From: Aegilops tauschii subsp. strangulata
Taxonomy: Eukaryota > Streptophyta > Magnoliopsida > Poales > Poaceae
Assembly (NCBI RefSeq): GCF_002575655.3
Contig: NC_053037.3
Location: 140,379,207-140,443,206 of the forward strand
Length of the DNA stretch: 64,000 bases
Reading direction: 5' to 3'
Shown: positions 34,704-46,754 of the stretch, one piece after another
Position numbering within the stretch: the stretch's first letter is position 1
How the letters are laid out: each line of letters starts with the position of its first letter
Notes under the pieces: model-generated
Database searches by the model: none
What the model was told of the DNA's origin: nothing
The model's input: the letters and a program-made list of their open reading frames with translations, nothing else
Position numbers and translations under genes: made by a program

Positions 34704-36564
34704 AACCTTTGCTTGTCCTCAAGCAATTCAGTTGACAAACTGAAAGTGATAAAGAAAAACTTTTACAAACTCTGTTTGCTCTTGTAGTTGTAAATATTTA
34801 AAGCCAGCATTCAAGTTTTCAGCAAAGATTATGAACTAACCATATTCACAATAACACTTAGGTCTCATGTTTACTCATGTCAATGGCATAATCAACTAGC
34901 GAGCCATAATAATAAATCTCGGATGACAACACTTTCTCAAAACAATCATGACATGATATAACAAGATGGTATCTCGCTAGCCCTTTCTGAGACCGCAAAA
35001 CATAAATGCAGAGCACCTTTAAAGATCAAGGACCGACTAAACATTGTAATTCATGGTAAAAGAGATCCACTCATAGTCATACCCAATATAAATTAATAGT
35101 AATGAATGCAAATGATAGCGGTGCTCTCCAGCTGGTGCTTTTTGATAAGAGGGTGATGACTCAACATAAAAGTAAATAGATAGGCCCTTCGTGGAGGGAA
35201 GCAGGGATTTGTAGAGGTGCCAGAGCTCAATTTTGAAATAAAGATAAATAATATTTTGAGCGGCATACTTTCATTGTCAACATAACAACCGAGAGATGGC
35301 GATATCTTCCATGCTACACACATTATAGGCGGTTCCCAAACAGAATGGTAAAGTTTATACTCCCCCTCCACCAACAAGCATCAATCCATGGCTTGCTCGA
35401 AACAACGAGTGCCTCCAACTAACAAGAGTCCCGGGGGAGTTTTGTTTGCAATTAATTTGATTTGATTTGCATAAAGCATGGGACTGGGCATCCTGGTGAC
35501 CAGCCATTTTCTCATGAGTGAGGAGCGGAGTCCACTCCTCTTGAGAATAACCCGCCTAGCATGGAAGATACAGACATCCCTAGTTGATACATGAGCTATT
35601 CGAGCATGCAAAACAGAATTTCATTTGAAGGTTTAGAGTTTGGCACATACAAATTTACTTGGAACGGCAGGTAGATACCACATATAGGAAGGTATAGTGG
35701 ACTCATATGGCATAACTTTGGGGTTTAAGGGATTGGATGCACAAGCAGTATTCCCGCTTAGTACAAGTGAAGGCTAGCAAAAGACTGGGAAGCGACCAAC
35801 TAGAGAGCGACAACAGTCATGAACATGCATTAAAATTAATGAACATTGAGTGCAAGCATGAGTAGGATATAATCCACCATGGACATAAATATCGTGAAGG
35901 CTATGTTGATCTGTTTCAACTACATGTGTGAACATGTGCCAAGTCAAGTCATTTGAATCATTCGAAGGAGGATACCACCCTATTATACCACATCAGAACC
36001 AATTTAATAGCATGTTGGCACGCAAGGTAAACCATTATAAACTCCTAGCTAATTAAACATGGCATAAGCAACTATAATCTCTAATTGTCATTGCAAACAT
36101 GTTTATTCATAATAGGCTGAATCAGGAACGATGAACTAATCATATTTACAAAACAAGAGAGGTCGAGTTCATACCAGCTTCTCTCATCTCAATCAGTCCA
36201 TCATATATCGTCATAATTGCCTTTCACTTGCACGACCGAATGATGTGAAAAAATAATAATAGTGCACGTGCATTGGACTAAGCTGGAATCTGCGAGCATT
36301 CAATAAACAGGAGAAGACGAGGCAATATGGGCTCTTGGTTAAATCAACAATAATGCATATAAGAGCCACTTCAACAATTTTATTATGGTCCTCTCCTATC
36401 GACCCCCAAAGAAAAGAAATAAAACTATTTACACGGGAAAGCTCCCAACAAGCAAAAAGAATAACGGGAAATATTTTTGGGTTTTCTTTTAATTATTACT
36501 ACTACAGCAAGAAAGGTAAACTAGCTAAATGCTACAACTAACTTTTTGGTTTTCTTAGGATTTT
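34704..36564 (-). other. Non-coding 3' internal region of the Sabrina-like element
   Basis: About 1.9 kb between the accessory frame and the polypurine tract has no open frame longer than about 95 codons and no recognisable domain. Confidence 0.6.
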
Positions 36565-37830
36565 TCAAACACACAAGAAGAAAGCATAAAAAGGAAAATA
36601 AACTAGCATGGATATTACAGTGAAAAAGTATGAGCACCGACATCTAGCAATGAGTGTGTGAACATGAATGTAATGTCGGTGAGAAATACGTACCCCCCCA
36701 AGCTTAGGCTTTTGGCCTAAGTTGGTATATTGCCACGGCTGGCCTGACGGATATCCAAAGTTGTAGTTGGGGTCGTACTGAGAAGAAGAAGCCTCTGATT
36801 GCCACTGGTTGGCAATCATCTCCGGATCCCACTGGTAATTAGATTGTCGTGGAGGATCAAATTGTGGTTCCGGCTCTGGCTCTGTGGCTGATGTAGGGTT
36901 CTGGTACGCTTGGATGGTCGCTAGCGGAACGAGATACTGGCCTGCAGATAAATCAAACAAGGAAGGAGCAGGCAAGGTAATAGTCTCAGGGTGACTTTTA
37001 TCAAATAACAATTTGTATTTAAGCGCCCTTTACCTATTCTTAACAATAAAATCATGCGCTACTATACTCTTATAATCTAAATAAATAGTAGGCAACAATT
37101 TTTCTTCTTTCTCATAGTGCCTAATAGGTATGTTATAGTATGCAGCGAGGCGTGAGGCGAAGATGCCTTCCAAGATGGGGCCCTTAGTACGGTTAAGATT
37201 TAATCGCTTTGCAACAATAGCGCCCATACTAAATGTGTCATCACGAAACAAGGCATGGCACAAAATAATAATATCAGGGACACTCAGGTTTCCACAGTTT
37301 CCGCGACCAATTAAGCATCTACTAGCAAATATAGCAAAGTAACGTAGAACAGGAAAATGTATGTTAGTGATTCGTGCGTCGGAAACCTTCCTCGTTTCCC
37401 CTACAGCAATTGTATCAATAAACCCCTCCACATCGTAACTATGTGGTTCCTTTATGAAACCCAGAAAAGGTAACTTGCAAACCTCACAGAATTCATGGAG
37501 GGTCATCTCCTTATACTCATCATATAAATAAAAATCCATCGTAGGTGGTGACCTCCTAGAATGGAAATGAAAATTTTGCACAAAGGTATTGGTGAGTAAG
37601 AGATACTGTTCGCGTTGGTCGCGGAGGAAGTCGGTGAGGCCTGCATTCTCAGCCAACTCATAAAAATCATCATAAATCCCGTCTGCTCTCAAGAAATCAT
37701 CGCAAGGCCATTCACACGGCCGAACTTCCGCGGTGCGAGGCAGATTATATTTGGGCCTCTCTTCTTCTTCTTCACTTTGCTTATCCTTCGAGCTTCGGCT
37801 CGAAGAGCCCCTCAAAAATCTCTTCATCAT
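36565..37830 (-). pseudogene. Accessory frame of the Sabrina-like element (ORF2), function unknown
   Basis: This minus-strand frame starts MMKRFLRGSSSRSSKDK at 37830, has a Ser/Lys/Glu-rich N-terminus, then a well-structured region (FLRADGIYDDFYELAENAGL, later FSMGAIVAKRLNLNRTKGPI and ASRLAAYYNIPI). A stop at 37030-37032 interrupts it, and the same register continues to 36565 through a Pro/Gln/Ser-rich tail (EPEPEPQFDPP, SEASSSQYDPNYNF). It occupies the place after gag-pro where Athila-type elements carry an extra, env-like or ORF1-type frame. I see no signal peptide or transmembrane segment, so I do not call it an envelope. Except for one stop the frame is intact, which suggests it was under selection in the parent element. 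Confidence 0.5.
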
Positions 37831-38239
37831 TTTCTAAAAATTTCTGAAATTTCTGAAATTTTTAGTAACTTCAAATAAAAGCGAACCAAGCTCAACAAAA
37901 TTGATAGCAACTACTCCTACAAGTGCCTAGGGCCTATATCATGCATTAGAACTACTTGGAACCATATAAATTTGACATGCAAGCTCAAGAACATGGTCAC
38001 CTAGGCAGCACAAATTTGCAATGAATAAAGCACTAGAACAAAAACTAATTGGACCAATGGAGGAGTCACATACCAAGGAACAATCCTCCAAAGCAGTTTT
38101 GTGAGAGGTGCTTTGAGCAAGGAGATCGAAAATCGCAGCAAAATGAGCTAGAACTCGTACTTGAGCTGGTTGGTGATTTTTTTGGGAGGAAGAAGGAGTG
38201 TGTGGGTGCAGGAATAAGTGGAGGGGAGCCACCATGGGC

Positions 38240-38292
38240 CCACGAGGCAGGGGGCGCGCCCAGGGGGGTGGGCGCGCCCTGGACCCTCGTGG
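38240..38292 (-). repeat. GC-rich inverted repeat between gag-pro and ORF2, like that in the LTR
   Basis: CCACGAGG (38240-38247) and CCTCGTGG (38285-38292) enclose two GGCGCGCC palindromes (38253-38260 and 38271-38278). The same outer arms and palindrome occur in this element's LTR (34398-34451). It may mark an internal copy of the U3 module upstream of ORF2. Confidence 0.6.
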
Positions 38293-38619
38293 CCAGGTGC
38301 TAGCTCCCCTTGATGTGTTCTCAGTGCCAAATATTCTCAAATATTCCAGAAAAAATCATATTAAATTGGCTGGGCATTTGGAGAACTTTTATTTTCGGGG
38401 TATTTTTATATTGCACGGATAATTCACAAAACAGACAGAAAAATACTATTTTACTTTATTTCAACTAAATAACAGAAAGTAAAAGGAGGGTACAGAAGGT
38501 TGTGCCTTCTAACTTCATCCATCTCATGTTCTTCAAAAGGAATCCACTAACAAGGTTGATCAAGTCTTGTTAACAAACTCATTCCGAATAACATGGAACC
38601 GGAGAAATTTTGAATAACA

Positions 38620-41426
38620 CTATGTTACCTCAACGGGGATATGCACATCCCCAATAATAAGAATATCATATCTCTTTTTGGCAGTAGGAAGAGGAAATTC
38701 AAAACCTCCAAAAATAATCGATGGAATTTTTCCAATAGAGTTTATACTATTAACTTGAGGTTGTTTCCTCGGAAAGTGTACCGTATGCTCATTGCCATTA
38801 ACATGAAAAGTGACATTGCCTTTGTTGCAATCAATAACAGCCCCTGCAGTATTCAAAAAGGGTCTTCCTAGAATAATAGACATACTATCGTCCTCGGGAA
38901 TACCAAGAATAACAAAGTCCGTTAAAATAGTAACGTTTGCAACCACAACAGGCACATCCTCACAAATACCGACATGTATAGCAGTTCATTTATCAGCCAT
39001 TTGCAAAGATATTTCAGTAGGTGTCAACTTATTCAAATCAAGTCTCGAAATAAAGAGAGAGGCATAACACTAACACCGGCTCCAAGATCACATAAAGCAG
39101 TTCTAACATAATTTCTTTTAATGGAGCATGGTATAGTGGGTACTCCTGGATCTCCTAACTTCTTTGGTATTCCACCCTTAAAAGTATAATTAGCAAGCAT
39201 GGTGGAAATTTCAGCTTCCGGTATCTTTCTTTTATTTGTAACAATATCTTTCATGTACTTAGCATAAGGATTCATTTTGAGCATATCAGTCAAACGCATA
39301 CGCAAGAAGATAGGTCTAATCATTTCAGCAAAGCGCTCAAAATCCTCATCATCCTTTTTCTTGGATGGTTTGGGAGGGAAAGGCATGGGTTTCTGAACCC
39401 AAGGTTCTCTTTCCTTACCGTGTTTCCTAGCAACAAAGTCTCTCTTATCATAACGTTGATTCTTTGATTGTGGGTTATCAAGATCAACAGCACGTTCAAT
39501 TTCAATATCATTATCATTACTAGGTTGAGCATCAACATGAACATCATCATTAACATTATCACTAGGTTCATGTTCATTACCAGATTGTGTTTCAGCATCA
39601 GAAATAGAAATATCATTTGGATTCTCAGGTGTTTCAGCAATAGGTTCACTAGAAGCATGCAAAGTCCTATCATTTTTATTTTTCTTCTTTTTAGAAGGAC
39701 TAGGTGCATCTACATTATTTCTCTGAGAATCTTGCTCAATTCTCTTAGGATGGCCTTCAGGATACAAAGGTTCCTGAGTCATTTTACCAGTTCTAGTAGC
39801 CACTCTAACAGCAAAATCATTATTCTTACTATTCAATTCATTGAGCAAATCATTTTGAGCTTTAAGTACTTGTTCTACTTGAGTGGTAACCATAGAAGCA
39901 TGTTTACTAATGATTTTAAGTTCACCTTTAACTCTAGACATATAATCACCCAAGTGTTCAATCATATAAGCATTGTGTTTCAATTGTCTACCAAGATAAG
40001 CATGGAAGTTTTCTTGTTTGACAATAAAATTATCAAACTCATCTAAGCATTGGCTAGCAGACTTATAACGAGGAATATCACCTTCATCAAATCTATAAAG
40101 AGAATTTACCTTTACTACCTGTGTCGGGTTATCAAGACCGTGTGTTTCTTCAATAGGTAATGGATTAAAATCATGTATTTCTTCAACAGGCGGTAAATTA
40201 AGACCATGTATTTCTTCAGCAGGAGGTAAATTCTTAACATCTTCAGCTTTTATACCTTTTTCTTTCATAGATTTCTTTGCCTCTTGCATATCTTCAGGAC
40301 TGAGAAATAGAACACCCCTTTTCTTCGGAGTTGGCTTAGGAGTTGGTTCAGGAAGTGTCCAATTATTTTCATTGGTCAACATATTATTCAATAGAATTTC
40401 AGCTATATCTGGTGTTCTTTCCCTGAAAACACAACCAGCACAACTATCCACGTGGTCTCTGGAAGCATCGGTTAGTCCATTATAAAAGATATCAAGTATT
40501 TCATTTTTCTTGAGAGGATGATCAGGCAAAGCATTAAGTAATTGGAGAAGCCTCCCCCAAGCTTGTGGGAGACTCTCTTCTTCAATTTGCACAAAATTAT
40601 ATATATCCCTTAAAACAACTTGTTTCTTATGAGCAGGGAAATATTTAGCAGAGAAGTAATAAATCAAATCCTGGGGGCTACGCACACAACCAGGATCAAG
40701 AGAATTAAACAATATCTTAGCATCACCCTTTAATGAGAACGGAAATATCTTAAGGATATAATAGTAGCGAGTTTTCTCATTATTAGTGAACAGGGTGGCT
40801 ATATCATTTAATTTAGTAAGATGTGCCACAACAGTTTCAGATTCATAGCCATAAAAAGGATCAGATTCAACCAAAGTAATTATATCAGGATCAATAGAGA
40901 ATTCATAATCCTTATCAGTAACAAAGATAGGTGAAGTATCATAAGCAGGATCATATTTCATTCTAGCATTCAGAGTCTTTTGTTTAAGCTTAGCTAATAA
41001 TTTCTTAAGATCACTTCTATCATTGTAAGCAAGAAAGTCTCTAGCAGTTTCTTCATCCATAACATAGCCCTCAGGCACAACAGGCAATTCATATTTAGGG
41101 GGAGAATCTTCATCATCACTTTCATCAATATTATCAGTTTCAATAATTTCATTCTCTCTAGCCCTAGCAAGTTGTTCATCAAGAAATTCACCAAGTGGCA
41201 CAGTAGTATCAATCATAGAAGTAGTTTCATCATAAGTATCATGCATAGCAGAAGTGGCATCATCAATAACATGCGACATATCAGAATTAATAGCAGAAGC
41301 AGGTTTAGGTGTCGCAAGCTTACTCAAAACCGAAGGTGAATCAAGTGCAGAGCTAGATGGCAGTTCCTTACCTCCCCTCGTAGTTGAGGGATAAATTTTG
41401 GTTTTCGTGTCTTTCAAGTTCTTCAT
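38620..41426 (-). pseudogene. Gag-protease polyprotein of the Sabrina-like element, broken near its end
   Basis: The ATG at 41426 (MKNLKDTKTKIYPS) lies about 50 bases after the primer binding site. The frame runs about 800 codons to 39033. The gag domain (about residues 200-320) shows LFTNNEKTRYYYILKIFPFS, GDAKILFNSLDPG and YFSAKYFPAHKK. A long charged linker follows. The protease motif is DLGAGVSVMPLSLF near 39060. There a frameshift and a TGA break the frame, and the protease continues from 38955 to 38620 with IPEDDSMSIILGRPFLNTAG. The LGRPFL motif and DLGA site are those of Athila-type proteases. After the protease no reverse transcriptase follows, unlike in autonomous Gypsy elements. Gag and protease would act in the cytoplasmic particle. 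Confidence 0.88.
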
Positions 41427-41475
41427 AGTGACCAGCAGATACAAATCCCAAGTGACTCAAAGAATAGAGCTATGC

Positions 41476-41493
41476 TCCCCGGCAACGGCACCA
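41476..41493 (-). other. Primer binding site for Asp tRNA
   Basis: The minus strand reads TGGTGCCGTTGCCGGGGA, 11 bases after the 5' LTR end at 41505. It matches the complement of plant Asp tRNA (GTC) at 17 of 18 bases. Confidence 0.85.
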
Positions 41494-41504
41494 GAAAATA
41501 GCCT

Positions 41505-42907
41505 TGATAACCCACAAGTATAGGGGATCGCAACAGTTTTCGAGGGTAGAGTATTCAACCCAAATTTATTGGTTCGACACAAGGGGAGCCAAAGAATATT
41601 CTCAAGTATTAGAAGTTGAGTTGTCAATTAAACCACACATGGATAACTTAATATCTGCAGCAAAGTATTTAGTAGCAAAGTAGTATGGAAGTAACGGTAA
41701 TGGTAGCAAAAGTAATATTTTTGGGTTTTGAAGTGATTGTAACAGTAGCAACAGTAAAGTAAATAAGCGGAGAACAATATGTGAAAAGCTCGTAGGCATT
41801 GGATCGGTGATGGAGAATTATGCCGGATGCGGTTCATCATGTAACAGTCATAACATAGGCTGACACAGAACTAGCTCCAATTCATCAATGTAATGTAGGC
41901 ATGTATTCCGAATATAGTCATACGTGCTTATGGAAAAGAACTTGCATGACATCTTTTGTCCTACCCTCCCGTGCCAGCGGGGTCCTAATGGAAACTAAGG
42001 GATATTAAGGCATCCTTTTAATAGAGTACCGGACCAAAGCATTAACACATAGTGAATACATGAACTCCTCAAACTACGGTCATCACCGGGAGTGGTCCCG
42101 ATTATTGTCACTTCGGGGTTGCCGGATCATAACACATAGTAGGTGACTATAGACTTGCAAGATAGGATCAAGAACTCACATATATTCATGAAAACATAAT
42201 AGGTTCAGATCTGAAATCATGGCACTCGGGCCCTAGTGACAAGCATTAAGCATAGCAAAGTCATAGCAACATCAATCTCAGAACATAGTGGATACTAGGG
42301 ATCAAACCCTAACAAAACTAACTCGATTACATGATAAATCTCATCCAACCCATCACTGTCCAGCAAGCCTACGATGGAATTACTCATGCACGACGGTGAG
42401 CATCATGAAATTGCTGATGGAGGATGGTTGATGATGACGACGGTGACGGATTCCCCTCTCCGGAGCCCCGAACGGACTCCAGATCAGCCCTCCCAAGAGA
42501 GTTTAGGGCTTGGCGGCGGCTCCGTATCGTAAAACACGATGAATCTTTCTCTCTGATTTTTTTCTCCTCGAACGTGAATATATAGAGTTGGAGTTGATGT
42601 CGGTGGAGCTCCAGGGGGCCCACGAGGCAGGGGGCGCTCCCAGGGGGCAGGTGCGCCCCCACCCTCGTGGAAAGGGTGTGGGCCCCCTGGCCTTGATTCT
42701 TTCGCCAGTATTTTTTATTATTTCCAAAAATAATCTCCGTGAAGTTTCAGGTCATTCCGAGAACTTTTGTTTCTGCACATAAATAACACCATGGCAATTC
42801 TGCTGAAAACAGCGTCAGTCCGGGTTAGTTCCATTCAAATTATGCAAGTTAGAGTCCAAAACAAGGGCAAAAGTGTTTGGAAAAGTAGATACGACGGAGA
42901 CATATCA
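41505..42907 (-). repeat. 5' LTR of the Sabrina-like element (1403 bp)
   Basis: Ends on the minus strand: TGATATGTCTCCGTCGTATC at 42907 and GTGGGTTATCA at 41505. It carries the same inverted repeat with CACGAGG/CCTCGTGG and the TATA box as the 3' LTR. One C-to-T type change is visible in its first eight bases. Confidence 0.92.
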
Positions 42908-43270
42908 AATGGCAAGCAAGTTACCATTCCCGTGAAGAAGCCCAAAGCAGGACCTAAGCCTGAAACTAAGTGCTTCTACTGCAAAGGGAATGGTCACTGG
43001 AAACGGAACTGCCCCAAATGCTTGGCGGATAAGAAGGATGGCAAAGTGAACAAAGGTATATTTGATATACATGTTTTTGATGTGTACTTTACTAGTGTTC
43101 ATAGTATCCCCTGGGTATTTGATACCGGTTCAGCTGCTAAGATTAGTAACTCGAAACACGAGTTACAAAATGAACAGAGACTAGTTGAGGGCGAGGTGAC
43201 GATGTGTGTTGGAAGTGATTCCAAGGTTGATAAGATCACCATCGCATACTCCCTCTACCTTCGGGATTAG
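42908..43270 (+). pseudogene. Copia gag zinc knuckle and protease
   Basis: This continues the Angela-like gag after the Gypsy insertion. A zinc knuckle CFYCKGNGHWKRNC (C-x2-C-x4-H-x4-C) follows a Lys/Pro-rich stretch. Then the aspartic protease active site appears as WVFDTGSAAKIS with the catalytic DTG intact, followed by GEVTMCVGSDSKVD. The frame ends in a stop at 43268-43270, short of a full protease. In intact elements this is one polyprotein with integrase and reverse transcriptase; here it is one of several broken pieces. Confidence 0.85.
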
Positions 43271-43419
43271 TATTGGACCTAAATAAATGTTATTTGGTGT
43301 TTGCGTTGAGCATTAATATGATTAGATCATGTTTATTGCAATACGATTATTCATTTAAGTCAGAGAATAATTGTTGTTCTGTTTATATGAATAAAACCTT
43401 CTAAGGTCATACACCCAAT

Positions 43420-44279
43420 GTGAATGGTTTGTTGAATCTCGATCGTGGTGATACACATATTCATAATATTGATGCCAAAAGATGCAAAGTTAATAATGAT
43501 AGTGCAACATATTTGTGGCACTGCCGTTTAGGTCATATTGGTGTAAAGCGCATGAAGAAACCCATGCGAATGGACTTTCGGAATCACTTGATTATGAATC
43601 ATTTGATACTTGCGAACCATTCCTCATGGGCAAGATGACTAAAACCCCGTTCTTCGGAACAATGGAGCGAGCTAATGATTTATTGGAAATAATACATACC
43701 GATGTATGAGGTCTGATGAGTATTGAAGCACGCGACGTGTATCGTTATTTTCTGACCTTCACAGATGATTTGAGCAGATATGGGTATATCTACTTAATGA
43801 AACACAAGTCTGAAACATTTGAAAAGTTCAAAGAATTTCAGAGTGAAGTGGAGAATCATCGTAACAAGAAAATAAAGTTTCTACGGTCTGATCGCGGAGG
43901 CGAATATTTGAGTTACGAGTTTGGCCTTCGTGTAAAACAATGTGGAATAGTTTCACAAGTTACGCCACCTGGAACACCACAGCGTAATGGTGCGTTCGAA
44001 CGTCATAACCATACTTTATTAGATATGGTGCGATCTATGATGTCTCTTATCGATTTACCACTATCGTTTTGGGGTTATGCATTAGAGACAGCTGCATTCA
44101 CTTTAAATAGGGCACCGTCTAAATCCATTGAGACGACACCGTATGAACTATGGTTTGGCAAGAAACCCAAGCTGTCATTTCCTAAAGTTCGGGGTTGCGA
44201 TGCTTATGTGAAAAACCTTCAGCCTGATAAGCTCGAACCCAAATCGGAGAAGTTCTTCTTCATAGGGTGCCCAAAATAA
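43420..44279 (+). pseudogene. Copia integrase (GAG-pre-integrase and rve core)
   Basis: The zinc-binding pre-integrase part shows YLWHCRLGHIGVKRMKK (about 43510), after which the frame shifts. The core follows: first catalytic Asp in EIIHTDV (about 43700) with a TGA right after it, second Asp in RSDRGGEY and Glu in NGAFERHN, so the DDE triad is present. The C-terminal part reads PYELWFGKKPKLSFPKVRGC and ends at a stop at 44277-44279 (FFIGCPK). Integrase inserts the cDNA into chromosomes. One frameshift and at least two stops make this copy inactive. Confidence 0.88.
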
Positions 44280-44372
44280 ACTGTTGGGTACACCTTCTAT
44301 CACAGATCTGAAGGCAAGATCTTTGTTGCTAAGAATGGATCCTTTCTAGAGAAGGAGATTCTCTCAAAAGAA

Positions 44373-45028
44373 GTGAGTGGGAGGAAAGTAGAACTTGATG
44401 AGGTAATTGTACCTTCTCTCGAATTGGAAAGTAGCTCAGCACAGAAAACTGTTCCCGTGATGCCTACACCAACTAGTGAGGAAGCTAATGATAATGATCA
44501 TGAAACTTCAGATCAAGTTACTACCGAACCTCGTAGGTCAACCAGAGCACGTTCCGCACCAGAGTGGTATGGTAATCCTATTCTGGAAGTCATGTTACTA
44601 GACCATGACGAACCTACAAACTATGAGGAAGCGATGATGAGCCCAGATTTCGATAAATGGCTTGAGGCCATGAAATCTGAGAGAGGATCCATGTACGAGA
44701 ACAAAGTATGGACTTTGATTGACTTGCCCGATGATCGGCGAGCCATTGAGAATAAATGGATCTTCAAGAGGAAGACGGACGCTGATAGTTGTTACTATCT
44801 ACAAATCTCGAATTGTCGCAAAAGGTTTTTGACAAGTTTAAGGTGTTGATTACGATGAGGTTTTCTCACTCGTATCGATGCTTAAAGTTTGTCTGAATCA
44901 TGTTAGCAATTGCCGCATTTTATGAAATCTAGCAAATGGATGTCAAAACTGCATTCCTTAATGGATTTATTAACTAAGAGTTGTATATGATGCAACTAGA
45001 AGGTTTTCTCAATCCTAAAGGTGCTAAC
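44373..45028 (+). pseudogene. Copia reverse transcriptase, N-terminal part (continues at 56555)
   Basis: 44373-44849 reads through a charged linker with RRSTRARSAPEWYG into the start of the RVT_2 domain: YEEAMMSPDFDKWLEAMKSE and WTLIDLPDDRRAIENKWIFK. Frames then break; MDVKTAFLNGF with the first catalytic Asp is readable near 44937 in another register. The sequence is interrupted at 45028 by the second Gypsy element and resumes at 56555 for about 115 bp (NYGLVQASRSWNIHFDKVIK-like), then the deletion removes the YVDD box and RNase H. Confidence 0.82.
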
Positions 45029-46553
45029 TGATACGTCTCCAACGTATCTATAATTTTTGACTGCTCCATGCTGTATTATCTTCTGTTTTGGACATTATTG
45101 GGCTTTATTATTCACTTTTATATTATTTTTGGGACTAACCTATTAACCGGAGGCCCAACGCAGAATTGCTTTTTTTTGCCTATTTCAGAGTTTCGCAGAA
45201 AAAGAATATCAAACGGAGTCCAAACGGAATGAAACCTTCGGGAACGTGATTTTCGGAACGAACATGATCCAGAGGACTTGGACCCTACGTCAAGAAATCA
45301 AACAGGAAGCCATGAGGTAGGGGGGCACGCCTACCCCCCAGGCGCGCCCTCCACCCTCGTGGGCCCCACATTTCTCCACCGACGTACTCCTTCCTCCTAT
45401 ATATACCTACGTACCCCAAACAATCAGATACGGAGCCAAAAACCTAATTCCACCGCCGCAACCTTCTGTACCCGTGAGATCCCATCTTGGGGCCTGTTCC
45501 GGAGCTCCGCCGGAGGGGGCATCGATCACGGAGGGTTTCTACATCAACACCATAGCCTCTCCGATGATGTGTGAGTAGTTTACCTCAGACCTTCGGGTCC
45601 ATAGTTATTAGCTAGATGGCTTCCTCTCTCTTTTTGGATCTCAATACAATGTTCTCCCCCTCTCTTGTGGAGATCTATTCAATGTAATCTTCTTTTGCGG
45701 TGTGTTTGTTGAGACCGATGAATTGTGGGTTTATGATCAAGTTTATCTATGAACAATATTTGAATCTTCTGAATTCTTTTATGTATGATTGGTTATCTTT
45801 GCAAGTCTCTTCGAATTATCAGTTTGGTTTGGCCTACTAGATTGATCTTTCTTGCAATGGGAGAAGTGCTTAGCTTTGGGTTCAATCTTGCGGTGTCCTT
45901 TCCCAGTGACAGTAGGGGCAGCAAGGCACGTATTGTATTGTTGCCATCGAGGATAACAAGATGGGGTTTTTATCATATTGCATGAATTTATCCCTCTACA
46001 TCATGTCATCTTGCTTAAAGCGTTACTCTGTTCTTATGAACTTAATACTCTAGATGCATGCTGGATAGCGGTAGATGTGTGGAGTAATAGTAGTAGATGC
46101 AGGCAGGAGTCGGTCTACTTGTTTTGGACGTGATGCCTATATACATGATCATACCTAGATATTCTCATAACTATGCTCAATTCTGTCAATTGCTCAACAG
46201 TAATTTGTTCACCCACCGTAAAATACTTATGCTCTCGAGAGAAGCCACTAGTGAAACCTATGGCCCCCGGGTCTATTTTCCATCATATTAATCTTCCAAC
46301 ACTTAGCTATTTCCGTTGCTTTTTATTTTGCGTTTACTTTACTTTGCATCTTTATCATAAAAATACCAAAAATATTATCTTATCATATCTATCAGATCTC
46401 ACTCTCGTAAGTGACCGTGTAGGGATTGACAACCCCTTATCGCGTTGGTTGCGAGGATTTATTTGTTTGTGTAGGTGCGAGGGACTCGCGCGTAGCCTCC
46501 TACTGGATTGATACCTTGGTTCTCAAAAACTGAGGGAAATACTTACGCTACTC
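45029..46553 (+). repeat. 5' LTR of the second Gypsy element, 3' end deleted
   Basis: It is nearly identical to 54974-56496. It stops at ACTTACGCTACT and joins GCCGGGGAGGTCTACG, which is internal sequence downstream of where the primer site began. An inverted repeat with GGCGCGCC lies at 45309-45363 and a TATATATA box at 45398-45405. Confidence 0.9.
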
Positions 46554-46754
46554 TGCCGGGGAGGTCTACGCAAAAGTCAACATACCAAGTACCCATCACA
46601 AACCCTTATCTCCCGCATTACATTTTTTGCCATTTGCCTCTCGTTTTCCTCTCCCCCACTTCACCCTTGCCGTTTTATTCGCCCTCTCTTTTTCATTCGC
46701 CTCTTTTTCGCTTGCTTCTAGTTTGCTCGTGTGTTGGATTGCTTGATTGTCACG

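Larger units (their letters stand above)
33284..42907 (-). mobile_element. Gypsy-type retrotransposon (Sabrina-like), complete but pol-less
   Basis: The two LTRs (33284-34688 and 41505-42907) are in the same orientation, with a primer binding site, a polypurine tract and a perfect AATGG target duplication (33279-33283, 42908-42912). The total is 9624 bp. It encodes gag plus protease and one further frame; no reverse transcriptase, RNase H or integrase could be found, so the copy is non-autonomous. The primer site is complementary to Asp tRNA, as in the Athila group. The family name is from memory of the LTR ends TGATACGTCTCCGTCGTATC and GTGGGTTATCA. Confidence 0.93.

Noticed and set aside
36695..36712. 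Purine-rich GCTTGGGGGGGTACG (minus) that resembles a second polypurine tract
   Set aside because: No LTR follows it; it lies in the tail of the accessory frame of the Sabrina-like element.
45278..45574. Frame of about 98 codons repeated at 55223-55522
   Set aside because: It is part of the U3/R region of the second Gypsy element's LTRs and appears twice only because the LTR does.
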